A stretch of 64,000 nt of DNA from Halobacteriales archaeon QS_4_70_19 (GTDB taxonomy: Archaea > Halobacteriota > Halobacteria > Halobacteriales > Haloarculaceae), in the NCBI GenBank assembly GCA_003020985.1, contig PXRM01000026.1:30982-94981 (forward strand), in the 5' to 3' direction. Below the pieces are notes generated by a model. That model saw nothing but the letters and a program-made list of their open reading frames with translations. It did not search any database and was not told the DNA's origin. The translations under genes were made by a program, and so were the position numbers. Shown here in pieces: positions 34,201 to 41,704 of the stretch. Every line of letters starts with the position of its first letter. Position 1 is the stretch's first letter.

Positions 34201-35158
34201 CGTGACCACGCGCGTCTCCGGGCTGTTCCGGGACGCCTTCCCCGCGGCCGCCGGCGTGGTCCACGACGCGGTCGAGCTGGTCGCGGACCTCGACGAGTCC
34301 CACGCGGAGAACTTCGTGAAAAAGCACGTCGAGGCGGAGACCGAGGACCTGGAAGCCGAGGGGCTGGACCCGAGCGACGCGCGCTCGGCCGCCAGACAGC
34401 GCGTGTTCACCACCCGCCCCGGCGGCTACGGCGCGGGGACGAACAAGGCGGTCGACGAGGGGAACTGGGACGACCGGGCCGACCTCGCAGAGGTGTACGT
34501 CCAGTGGGGCGGCTACGCGATGGGTTCGCGTGGGACGGTCAGCGAGGCCCACGACGCCTTCGAGCGCCGCCTCGGGAGCGTCGAGGCGACCGTGAAGATC
34601 GAGGACACCGCCGAGCAGGACGAGTTCGACTCCTCGGACTGGTACGCCTTCCACGGCGGCTTCATCACCGCCGTCGCGGAGACCGCCGGCGAGGAACCCG
34701 CCTCCTACGTCGGCGACACCTCGGACCCCTCGCGGGTCGACGTCTACACGAACGAGGAGAAGGTCCGCAAGGCGATGCGGGCCCGCGTCCTCAACCCGGC
34801 GTGGCTCGAGTCGATGGAGGAGCACGGCTACAAGGGTGCCGGCGACCTCTCGACCACCGTGGACGTCGTCCTCGGCTGGGACGCCACCACGGGCGTCATC
34901 AGCGACGGGCTGTGGGACGACGTGGCCGAGAAGTTCGCACTGGACGAGGACCGCCAGGAGTGGCTCCGGGAGGTGAACCCGTGGGCGCTGGAGTCCATCA
35001 CGGACACGCTCCTCGAAGCGGCCGAGCGCGGCCTCTGGGACGCCGGCGCCGAACTCCTCGACGACCTGCGCGACGCCAACCTCCGCGCGGACGGCGACAT
35101 CGAGGCCCGCGCCGGCGACGGCGCGGTCCGGACGGAGGTGCCCAGCGATGACGACTGA
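31253..35158 (+). CDS. cobN: Cobaltochelatase CobN subunit
   Basis: 1301 residues, a normal length for CobN/BchH. ATP-dependent metal insertion into the corrin or porphyrin ring with the ChlI/D-type motor. Signature 'AVVHLGTHGSLEWLPGKTVG' lies near residue 540, with 'YPYIVNNPGEGTQAKRRSY' after it and 'TTRPGGYGAGTNKAVDEGNW' near 1055. Overlaps cbiC by 11 bp. Co-occurrence with cbiX makes its actual metal and substrate uncertain. Confidence 0.94.
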   Translation: MPTIGLYTATENELGAVGEAAEEVAADLVVRSESDLDGPGDTDAFVDELTEATAVVLWLHGAEDSMPGYGHAVERLREAGVPLVVKATGDAFAVEDTTVDGETRDRVCDYLDRGGAANVANCVRFLVDRFGDDAREYDDPVALPTEGVYHPDHPGASYEDLVATLAPDTPTVGVWFYESHWTHENLRYVDAQVRAIEAQGADAFPVFCNPAEDDPDQHDAEWVVDEWLTDDAGDPIVDAMLSSFMFSLSMDERGRSADDEGSGDVFLDRLGVPVVQTVTTMRSRSRYESSDTGVMGFELALSVALPEFDGNVITHPISGKERTDDEADIGTAPKQHFPIEDRVSHAASLAVNWAELRHTPNDDKQVAVVLHNYPPSDDGIGTAFGLDSPASTVNLLEELDGRGYDLGATRAGDSPLPESGQALVERLTAQLTLDDRWVAPEDVRDRSVDTVAPDTYDEWFADMDAGFRENVVEEWGDPPDRPFAIPGVEFGNVLVTVQPPRGFGMDPSKVYHDSDLQPPHDYAAFYGWLRHEFDADAVVHLGTHGSLEWLPGKTVGLDGESAPDALVADLPNVYPYIVNNPGEGTQAKRRSYAAVVDYLTPPMANAGTYDELAELEELASEYREAGATGARPDDGQALEERIREAVADADLAVELGIGGEIDEKADVRGPEAAGTTLAEGDVAGDDVDVDELVERVHDYLTDVKTTQIRMGLHTMSEPPAGDRLVEYLVALTRLENPGAPSLRDSVAGVLGVDPDRMLESPGAYDEALGTTYAEAADRVYETCCDLVRTLAAHGFDLPASEVEAGPEDELNLNLLVVDIDPLGDARAQPGAHDDLREALQFVCEEAAPRVGGARQEGPRTADALAGEYVPPGGSGAPTRGGVDLLPTGRNFYTLDPRKVPAKHAYEAGREVADGVAGRHHDEEGEYPEEIGVVAWGTPTVRTRGETIGQVLALMGVRPVWTDAGRVEDVEAIPLEELGRPRIDVTTRVSGLFRDAFPAAAGVVHDAVELVADLDESHAENFVKKHVEAETEDLEAEGLDPSDARSAARQRVFTTRPGGYGAGTNKAVDEGNWDDRADLAEVYVQWGGYAMGSRGTVSEAHDAFERRLGSVEATVKIEDTAEQDEFDSSDWYAFHGGFITAVAETAGEEPASYVGDTSDPSRVDVYTNEEKVRKAMRARVLNPAWLESMEEHGYKGAGDLSTTVDVVLGWDATTGVISDGLWDDVAEKFALDEDRQEWLREVNPWALESITDTLLEAAERGLWDAGAELLDDLRDANLRADGDIEARAGDGAVRTEVPSDDD

Positions 35159-35879
35159 GGACGGGACGGCGACGGATGGGGGAACGACGGCGGAGGTCGA
35201 GGAGTACGCCGACCTCGGCGCGACGACCGAGAACGCGATGGAGATCGCCGAGACCAGCATGGACCGGGTCCACGACCTGGTCCCGCAGGAGACGCTGGCC
35301 GACCGGTTCCGGGCGAAGGCGGTCCACGCGACCGGCGACCCCGAGTTCCAGCACCTCGTCCGGTTCACCGGCGCGGACGAGTCCGACCCCGCCCGCGCCG
35401 GCGCTCGCGCCGTGCTCGACGAGGCCCCCATCGTGACGGACATCACGATGGTCGAGTCCGGCATCACGGGGCGGGGCCACTCCTGCCCGGTGCGGAAGGC
35501 CATCGGCAACGGTGCCGACCTCGCCGCGGAGACGGGGATGACACGGACGGCGGCGTCCGTGCTCGAACTCGACCGCCAGGGCGTCTACGACGGTGCCATC
35601 GCGGTGGTGGGCAACGCGCCGACGGCGGCGCTGGCGCTGGCGGACTGCATCGCGGACGGCACCCGCCCCGCGGTGGTGGTCGCCACGCCCGTCGGCTTCG
35701 TGAAGGCCGCCGAGTCCCGGGAGCACCTCCGCGAGGTCGCGAGCGAGCACGGCGTCCCCGCCATCACGAACGTCGGGCGCCGCGGTGGCAGCGGGCTCGC
35801 CGCCGGACTGACGAACGAACTGGTCCACGTCGCGAGCGACGTGCGCGACGGGAAGGTGGAGCTGGAGGAGGAACGGTGA
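35148..35879 (+). CDS. cbiC: Precorrin-8X methylmutase
   Basis: 243 residues. Moves the methyl group from C11 to C12, giving hydrogenobyrinate or cobyrinate. The catalytic His is in 'GDPEFQHLVRF' (~70). 'PIVTDITMVESGI' and AIAVVGNAPTAALAL are the conserved core, and FVKAAESREHL follows. The acidic N-terminal 25 residues are an extension. Overlaps cobN (11 bp) and cbiE (GTGA, 4 bp). Confidence 0.95.
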   Translation: MTTEDGTATDGGTTAEVEEYADLGATTENAMEIAETSMDRVHDLVPQETLADRFRAKAVHATGDPEFQHLVRFTGADESDPARAGARAVLDEAPIVTDITMVESGITGRGHSCPVRKAIGNGADLAAETGMTRTAASVLELDRQGVYDGAIAVVGNAPTAALALADCIADGTRPAVVVATPVGFVKAAESREHLREVASEHGVPAITNVGRRGGSGLAAGLTNELVHVASDVRDGKVELEEER

Positions 35880-36679
35880 GCGACGCCGAGAGCGGCGGCG
35901 ACGATGCGGATGGCGCGGGCGACGAGGACGCCTCCGACGACCCGACGGCGTACGCCGCACGGGCACCCGAGCCGGCCGGTATCGTCGAGGAGGCGGACGA
36001 CCCACCCGTCCTCGCGGTCGGCGTCGGTCCCGGCAACCCGGAGTATCTCGTCCCCCGCGCCCGGCGCGCCGTCCGCGAGGCGGACGTGCTGGTCGGGTTC
36101 GAGACGGTCGTCGACGTCGTCCGCGAGCACGCGACCGGGGAGGTCCTGGAGTGTGGCTACCGCGACCAGGCCGAGACGCTGGCGACGTTCGGCGACCGCG
36201 TCGCCGAGGGCGCCCGCGGGACGGCGGTGCTGATGGGCGACCCGAACCACTCCGGCTACCAGCTGGTCGGTCGCGTCGAGCGGGCCGTCGACCGGCCCGT
36301 CCGCGTGGTGCCGGGCATCTCCTCGCTCCAGCTCGCGGCCTCGCGGACCCGGACGCCGATGGAGGAGAGCACGTTCGTCACGCTCCACCGGCGCGGCGAC
36401 CTGACCGACGCCCGGGAGCGGCTCCGCCGCGACGTCGGGGACCGCCACCTGCTGGTCCTGCCGCGGCCGTACGACCTGATGCCCGGCGACGTCGCGGCCG
36501 ATCTCGTCGACGCCGGTGCCGACGCGGACCTGCCGGCGCTGGTGCTGGAGCGGCTGACCCACGACGACGAGACGATCACGCGGTCGACGCTCAGCGCGCT
36601 CGCGGAGCACGCGGGAGGCGACGGACGAGCGGACACGCCGTTCTCGGACCTGTCGGTGCTGGTCGTGCGGCGGCCGTAG
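35876..36679 (+). CDS. cbiE: Cobalt-precorrin-7 C5-methyltransferase
   Basis: 267 residues from the overlapping GTG. A disordered acidic N-terminal 40 residues precede 'VLAVGVGPGNPEYLVPRAR'. 'GTAVLMGDPNHSGYQLVGRV' and VVPGISSLQLAASR are methylase motifs. It methylates C5 (and C15 with CbiT) of the corrin ring. It is the N-terminal half of CobL; the CbiT half is a separate gene at 18203. Confidence 0.92.
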   Translation: MSDAESGGDDADGAGDEDASDDPTAYAARAPEPAGIVEEADDPPVLAVGVGPGNPEYLVPRARRAVREADVLVGFETVVDVVREHATGEVLECGYRDQAETLATFGDRVAEGARGTAVLMGDPNHSGYQLVGRVERAVDRPVRVVPGISSLQLAASRTRTPMEESTFVTLHRRGDLTDARERLRRDVGDRHLLVLPRPYDLMPGDVAADLVDAGADADLPALVLERLTHDDETITRSTLSALAEHAGGDGRADTPFSDLSVLVVRRP

Positions 36680-36713
36680 CTGCTACCGTCCCCTGGGCCC
36701 TGGCCGGCCCCGA

Positions 36714-37154
36714 CTACTCCAGCTCCGACTTCGAGACCCTCTCGAAGTCGACTCCGTCCGGGTTGATTCGCGCCCTGATGAGGTACTCGCCCCTGTCGAG
36801 GGCGCCGTTCCCGGGTTCCGTGTACGTCTCGGAGCCGGTAGGCCCGTCGACGACGTCGACCCGGACCTCGTGTGGGTCCCCGGAGGAGACCGGGTTCACG
36901 TACTCTCTCACTCCGACTTCGTTCCGGTCGGTCGTCGGGTCGTACGGCTCCATCTCGAGGTCCCGCTGGAGCGAGATGTTCCCGGTCTCCCGGTTCTGCA
37001 CCCGGAGATCGACCGACTGCCGCTCCTCGGTCAGGTTGAACAGCCGGAGGTCGGTCAGCCCGGGCCGGAGCCCGAGACATCCACTCAGGAGTGTGGCTCC
37101 GGTCGCGGTCGACGCGAGCAACGTCCGACGGCGCATCGACGGCTCGCGTGACAT
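36714..37154 (-). CDS. Tat-exported lipoprotein, unknown function
   Basis: 146 residues. Twin-arginine signal MRRRTLLASTATGATLLSGC with lipobox LSGC, so it would be anchored by lipid to the outer face of the membrane. The rest is beta-rich, ~120 residues, resembling a small Ig-like fold (VDLRVQNRETGNISLQRDLE, 'GEYLIRARINPDGVDF'). Convergent with cbiE. Not recognised. Confidence 0.75.
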   Translation of the reverse strand: MSREPSMRRRTLLASTATGATLLSGCLGLRPGLTDLRLFNLTEERQSVDLRVQNRETGNISLQRDLEMEPYDPTTDRNEVGVREYVNPVSSGDPHEVRVDVVDGPTGSETYTEPGNGALDRGEYLIRARINPDGVDFERVSKSELE

Positions 37155-37323
37155 ACCCCGGACCTCTCACGGGGGAGACAAGTGCCTTCCGTCGACCGGC
37201 GGCCCGTCCGGGCCACGTCGGCGTCCCTGCCCGGGCTCGATCGATACGACAGATGACGGAGAGGTGGGCGGGCTCCGGCCCGGAAGCCGACGTTCGGTCC
37301 CCGGCCGCGGAGGTGGCGTGCCG

Positions 37324-38112
37324 TTACAGCGACCGTCCGTCCCCGTCGGCGGCGAGCCGCTGCCCCTCGCGCGCGAGCTCGTCCTCGAACGAGGCGGTCG
37401 GTTCGTCCGTCTCTCCGCCCCGGCGCTCGGCCACGCGGGCCGCGATGGCCTCGGTGACGGCGGGGTGGTCCGCGAGCGGGGAAGTGTACGAGAGGCCGCC
37501 GCGGTCCACCTCCAGCTTGCGCGGCATCTCCTCCGCCGTCGCGGCCGACGGGACCAGCGGCAGCGGCACCGCGACCACGCGGTCGTTGGTGACGGCGTAG
37601 CGTGCGCACTCGACCGCGGGGTTCTGGAGCAGGAAGGCGGTCGTCACCTCGCCGTAGTCGGTCATCTGCTGGAGGCGGGTGGCGTGGTAGTCCGCGGCCT
37701 GCCGCTCGAACGGCTGGTCGCCACTCCCGAGCCCGACCAGCAGGAGCGACGCGTCCGGCCCCGGCCGGACGTGCTCGGCCGCCCGGTCGGCGATGGCGTC
37801 GGTTACAGCGGGCGACGGGCCGGCGGGTTCGCAGTAGGTGACCTCGCCCGTGCAGGCGCCGAACGCCGCCGGGACGCCGTCCGTAGTGGCCCGTGCGTGG
37901 GCCGCCCGGACCGGGACGACGAACGTCCGGTCGGCCGCGATCCCCTCGAACACCCCGTGCAGTTCACGTCCCGGTTCCTCCTCCCAGGTGGCACTGTGGA
38001 CGGTGTCGGTCACCGCTCGGTCGCGCAGCCGGTCCGCGTGCGTCCCGAGGACGCCCGCCGCTGCCGGCGACTCCCGTGCGACCAGTACCAGCGCGTCGGT
38101 AGCTCGTGTCAC
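37324..38112 (-). CDS. CbiX/SirB-like chelatase paralogue
   Basis: 262 residues from a GTG at 38112. 'LVLVARESPAAAGVLGTHAD' is in the place of the CbiX GHGS motif but lacks the His. The second half 'LLLVGLGSGDQPFERQAADYHA' similarly has Gly-Leu-Gly-Ser in place of GHGS. VPLPLVPSAATAEEMPRKLE follows the family pattern. Loss of both metal-binding His suggests another role, perhaps cobalt or tetrapyrrole sensing or regulation. Often annotated CbiX in haloarchaeal cob clusters. Confidence 0.68.
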   Translation of the reverse strand: MTRATDALVLVARESPAAAGVLGTHADRLRDRAVTDTVHSATWEEEPGRELHGVFEGIAADRTFVVPVRAAHARATTDGVPAAFGACTGEVTYCEPAGPSPAVTDAIADRAAEHVRPGPDASLLLVGLGSGDQPFERQAADYHATRLQQMTDYGEVTTAFLLQNPAVECARYAVTNDRVVAVPLPLVPSAATAEEMPRKLEVDRGGLSYTSPLADHPAVTEAIAARVAERRGGETDEPTASFEDELAREGQRLAADGDGRSL

Positions 38113-38310
38113 GTTTACAAACTCCGTTGGATTACACCAAGTCCGATTGTACACATCCGTGAGGGGGCGTCCCACATATAGCTGGTGGTGGCGGGCCGGG
38201 GGACCAGTGGAGTCCGGGCGACACCGGGCTGAAACCGCAGGCGAGCGCGTCACTGTGCGGAGCGGTGACACCGGCCGGTCGCGTCGGGACGACGGTGGTA
38301 CGCCGACGCA

Positions 38311-38940
38311 TCAGCGAGACCGGGCCGTCCGGTCGTCCGCCAGTCCGAGGTCGCGCGCCGCAGCGATGTCGTACCCGGCAGCGTGCCCGTTCAGTTTGGC
38401 GGCGGCCGGCGACTCGCGGATGTCCTCGTCGTCGTAGCCGGCCTCCTCGAACGCGTCCAGGAACGGCGGGACGCCCCTGAGGCTGTGCTTCTGGTAGTAG
38501 TCCTCCGCCGGGTAGAACCGCGCGAAGCGTTCGATCCGCGTCTCGATCGCGTCGGGGTCCAGCCTCCGCTCCGCGAGGAACGCGTCGAGTGCCTCCCGCT
38601 GCGCCGGGGCGGCGAAGACGACGTTCTGGTACTGGGTGCTCCGGATCCGTCGGTTCGGGTCGTGGCTCCGGAAGACGCGGGCGAGGAGGTCGGTGTGCGG
38701 GACCGTCCCGGAGTCGTAGTCGACCTGGAACACCTCCGTGTGATCACCGAGGGCGTGGTACGACGGGTCCCGTTTCGTGCCACCGGCGTAGCCGACCCGC
38801 GTCCGGACGACGCCGTCGAGCGCGCCGAAGGTCGCTTCCGGCCCCCAGAAACACCCCAGGGCGAAGGTCGCGGTCTCGGTCTCGTCACTGTCCCGCGCTC
38901 GCTCGTCGTAGTCTCGGATTCGCGCCGGCCTGAGTGCCAT
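38311..38940 (-). CDS. msrA: Peptide methionine-S-sulfoxide reductase
   Basis: 209 residues. Catalytic GCFWGPEATFG near residue 29, 'VVRTRVGYAGGTKRDPSYHA' and 'HTEVFQVDYDSG' are the MsrA signature. No resolving Cys is seen downstream, so recycling may use an external thiol. It is the last high-GC gene before the island. Confidence 0.93.
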   Translation of the reverse strand: MALRPARIRDYDERARDSDETETATFALGCFWGPEATFGALDGVVRTRVGYAGGTKRDPSYHALGDHTEVFQVDYDSGTVPHTDLLARVFRSHDPNRRIRSTQYQNVVFAAPAQREALDAFLAERRLDPDAIETRIERFARFYPAEDYYQKHSLRGVPPFLDAFEEAGYDDEDIRESPAAAKLNGHAAGYDIAAARDLGLADDRTARSR

Positions 38941-39032
38941 GGGAGATGGGTGGGCTTGACGTTCTCCGGCGGCCCGGTCGGAACGGCAGCCGAATCACTC
39001 AACGATTACCAGCAGTGATGGGGTCTGGTGTG

Positions 39033-39776
39033 TTACTTGCCGGTGAATACACCGAGCGTGTCGTCAGTAATGCCCGACCGAGAATGAATCGTGACGAAAT
39101 CGTCTTCTCTGATCACCGTGCTTCCGCTCGGGGTAATCGACTCCTCGCCCCGGTCGATTCGGACGACGAGTATACCAGGCGACAGCAAACCTTCCTCGTT
39201 CGCCTCTTTGAGGGTTTTTCCTGCGATAGAAGCGTTTTCCTTGATAACGAGTTCGACCACATCTGCGGCACCGGCAAGACCCGGGACACCCGTCACGGGC
39301 GACTCGGCCTCCTCCTGTTTCGCCCCGAACTGTACGTACGGCCTGAAGTACTCCCTGTGAATCAGGCCTTCGTCGTCGATCCTGATGCCGAGGTCAGTGA
39401 TGTCTCGTGCAATGCGCGTGATATCATCAGTGTCGGTACCAACAGCCTTGATGCGAAGATCACCTTGCCCGGTCATGATCTCTCTGACGTTGACAACGCC
39501 TGGAACATCGAGTGCCCGTTGTGCAAGCTCTTGCCGCCTGGTTGCTGAAGTCGTGCAGATAAAGAGGTTCGTCAACCGACCATCGGCTCGTTCGTAGTTC
39601 ACGTGGGCGTGATACCCCACGATGACACCGCTCTCCTCAAGACGACTAATGCGGTTGCGGACTGTCGGCGGAGCGAGATCCACCTCGTCCGCGATGTCCG
39701 GAGCAGACGTGTGCCGGGCCTCTGCTGTGAGGTAATAGAGAATCCGTTCGTCTACTTCATCGATTCGTTCCTCCAT
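39033..39776 (-). CDS. Lrp/AsnC-type regulator with TrkA-C domain
   Basis: 247 residues from the ATG at 39776 (an ATG 12 codons upstream is possible). wHTH: DIADEVDLAPPTVRNRISRL (~25-45). The RAM/Lrp ligand part follows to ~150 ('VREIMTGQGDLRIKAVGTD'). The C-terminus is a TrkA-C (RCK_C) domain (IAGKTLKEANEEGLLSPGIL...REDDFVTIHSR). This fusion probably controls the adjacent potassium-uptake genes in response to a nucleotide or K+. Confidence 0.85.
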   Translation of the reverse strand: MEERIDEVDERILYYLTAEARHTSAPDIADEVDLAPPTVRNRISRLEESGVIVGYHAHVNYERADGRLTNLFICTTSATRRQELAQRALDVPGVVNVREIMTGQGDLRIKAVGTDTDDITRIARDITDLGIRIDDEGLIHREYFRPYVQFGAKQEEAESPVTGVPGLAGAADVVELVIKENASIAGKTLKEANEEGLLSPGILVVRIDRGEESITPSGSTVIREDDFVTIHSRSGITDDTLGVFTGK

Positions 39777-40008
39777 ATTTATACAGCGCCATTGGTCCCA
39801 CACTGTCTTCATACTACCTTTTTCTTTGTGTTCGGAGTTGGGTTGGCTGCCCGGATGGATTTCCCGTCGGATTCTTCAGACCTGATGGTTTCGCAGGTCT
39901 GTTATACACTACGCGTCAGAAAACGATTAAAAAGTCAATATCCACATTTGCAAACGAATAGAATATACATCCGGTATCTACTTACGAACCAGCACCCAAA
40001 TAGAGAGT

Positions 40009-40446
40009 ATGAAATCACGGACGAACTGCCAGGAACCTCCTGATGCGCTCGTCGAGATTCTTGATAACCTCGACGCCCCCACACTTCGTACGGTACTAAC
40101 CCACGTAGAACAGCGCCTCGATGATCTCCGTCCCACACTCCCTGAAGCGATTCGGTCGGAAACAGGCGGCGAAATCGTCGATATCACCGACAGTGGACCG
40201 TACACACTCGTCCGCAAACACCCACCTTCCGGTGACAGTTCCGATGCGGGTTCACAGCCGCTCTTCCTCTACCGGGTGAAGCGTGAAAAGCAGCTGAACG
40301 GTGAAAAATCGCTCCACTGGTCGTACCTCGGCGACGTTACCGAACCAGCCACCGTTGAGTGTAGGAACTGCGGCGTCCCGCTGAACGAATCCACAACTAC
40401 ATGTCCGCACTGTGGCGAAGAACTGTCATCCACCAAGGGAGTGTGA
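40009..40446 (+). CDS. Zinc-ribbon hypothetical protein
   Basis: 145 residues. A helical N-terminal 50 residues (ALVEILDNLDAPTLRTVLTH), a beta middle (PYTLVRKHPPSG; PLFLYRVKREKQL), and a C-terminal zinc ribbon CRNCGVPL...CPHCGEEL. The YLGDV segment before the ribbon is conserved-looking. First gene of a likely operon with usp, trkA and trkH; not recognised. Confidence 0.72.
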   Translation: MKSRTNCQEPPDALVEILDNLDAPTLRTVLTHVEQRLDDLRPTLPEAIRSETGGEIVDITDSGPYTLVRKHPPSGDSSDAGSQPLFLYRVKREKQLNGEKSLHWSYLGDVTEPATVECRNCGVPLNESTTTCPHCGEELSSTKGV

Positions 40447-40450
40447 GTTG

Positions 40451-40873
40451 ATGGGGCGATCGCTCACTGCATACTCCACCATTCCGGTCGCCAACGAAGA
40501 CGATGCGCGTGCGACTGTGAAAGCACTCGAGGAGTACTCACACGCCAAGGTTACCCTCGTGCACGTCGTCGAGAAGGCCGGTGGCGCACCCGATAAACTC
40601 TCTCTCGAACGGGTAGAGGGGTTAGCTGATGAGTCCTTTGCTGCCTTCCGAGAGATCGTCCCCGACGTCGAGACGGAACTCGTGTACGATGAGAGCGTCG
40701 TCCAGGCGATCAGTGATCTCGCAGTCGCGGTAGACGCCAGTGCCATCGCGTTTCGACCGCGCGGCTGCAGTCGTCTCGTCCAGTTGCTCGCCGGCGACAG
40801 AGCCAGCAGACTCGTCACGGAGTCGGAACTGCCGGTACTCGCTCTGACCAACACTGACGGGGAGGGCAGCTGA
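40451..40873 (+). CDS. UspA-like universal stress protein
   Basis: 140 residues, ATG at 40451. Alpha/beta Usp fold: strand 'LTAYSTIPVANEDDA', 'AKVTLVHVVEK', 'ASAIAFRPRG' and the C-terminal strand LPVLALTN. The ATP-binding G-x2-G-x9-G is replaced (RPRGCSRLVQLLAGDRASRL), so nucleotide binding is uncertain. Small Usp domains commonly accompany transporters in haloarchaea. Separated from trkA by one base. Confidence 0.78.
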   Translation: MGRSLTAYSTIPVANEDDARATVKALEEYSHAKVTLVHVVEKAGGAPDKLSLERVEGLADESFAAFREIVPDVETELVYDESVVQAISDLAVAVDASAIAFRPRGCSRLVQLLAGDRASRLVTESELPVLALTNTDGEGS

Positions 40874-40874
40874 G

Positions 40875-41585
40875 ATGTACATCATTGTCATCGGAGCGGG
40901 CGACATCGGCACACCACTCATCGAAATCGCGACAACCTCCGGGAACGAGGTCGTCGTGGTCGAGAGAGACGCTGCGAGAGCAGAGCAGATCGCCAGTCAG
41001 TTCGATTGTATGGTTCTCAATGCGGATGCAACTGTCAAAGAATCGCTGCTCGATACCGACCCGGGTCGTGCGGACGCGCTCGTCACAACGACCGACCAGG
41101 ATGCGACGAACGTCATGGTATCACTGCTCGCACAAGAACTCGACGTCCCGGCTATCGTGTCGGTCGTTCACAACCCCGAGCACATGAACCTCTTTCGCCA
41201 AATCGGGGTCAGTACGATGGAGAATCCGCAGCGACTCATCGCGGAATCGCTCTTCCGGGCGGTGCAACGACCGACGATCGTCGATTACATGCGGGTGGGA
41301 GATGTCGCTGAGGTGTTCGAGATCACCGTCGGCGAAGACGCTCCGATTGCTGGCCTGACGCTCACCGAAGCGGACGACCGAGGCCTTCTCCGTGATGACG
41401 TGCTTATCGTCGCAATCGAACGAGAGCACGCGGAGACGCCCATTACACCCCGTGGCGGAACCCGTATCGAATATGGCGACTTGGTGACGGTCTACTCGGG
41501 CAGTGGTGCGACGCCCGAAGTGACGGATATCTTCGGACATTATGAGGACCACGTCACTACCGATTTCGACGGGAATGACCTGTGA
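40875..41585 (+). CDS. trkA: Trk potassium uptake regulator TrkA
   Basis: 236 residues. RCK-N Rossmann domain with NAD(H)-binding GAGDIGTPL (7-15) and acidic end VVVVERD, followed by an RCK-C domain from ~145 (IAGLTLTEADDRGLLRDDVL...EYGDLVTVYSGS). It would gate TrkH at the cytoplasmic face. One complete N+C pair, as in other archaeal single-unit TrkA proteins. Confidence 0.93.
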   Translation: MYIIVIGAGDIGTPLIEIATTSGNEVVVVERDAARAEQIASQFDCMVLNADATVKESLLDTDPGRADALVTTTDQDATNVMVSLLAQELDVPAIVSVVHNPEHMNLFRQIGVSTMENPQRLIAESLFRAVQRPTIVDYMRVGDVAEVFEITVGEDAPIAGLTLTEADDRGLLRDDVLIVAIEREHAETPITPRGGTRIEYGDLVTVYSGSGATPEVTDIFGHYEDHVTTDFDGNDL

Positions 41586-41704
41586 ACCAGCTCTCAGAGT
41601 GTGACCCCCGTCTCATGCCGATGACAAGGACTGGTCGAAGACGGAATCCGGCACAGAGAAACCGGCCAGCACGTGTACCCTTCACTCAACTAAACTAGCA
41701 TTGT

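Noticed and set aside
38940..39040. Second tRNA 3'-end copy marking the left edge of the island
   Set aside because: I looked for the tRNA-Thr 3' sequence (GGGTTCAAATCCCGG or its complement) around 38.9-40 kb and did not find it.
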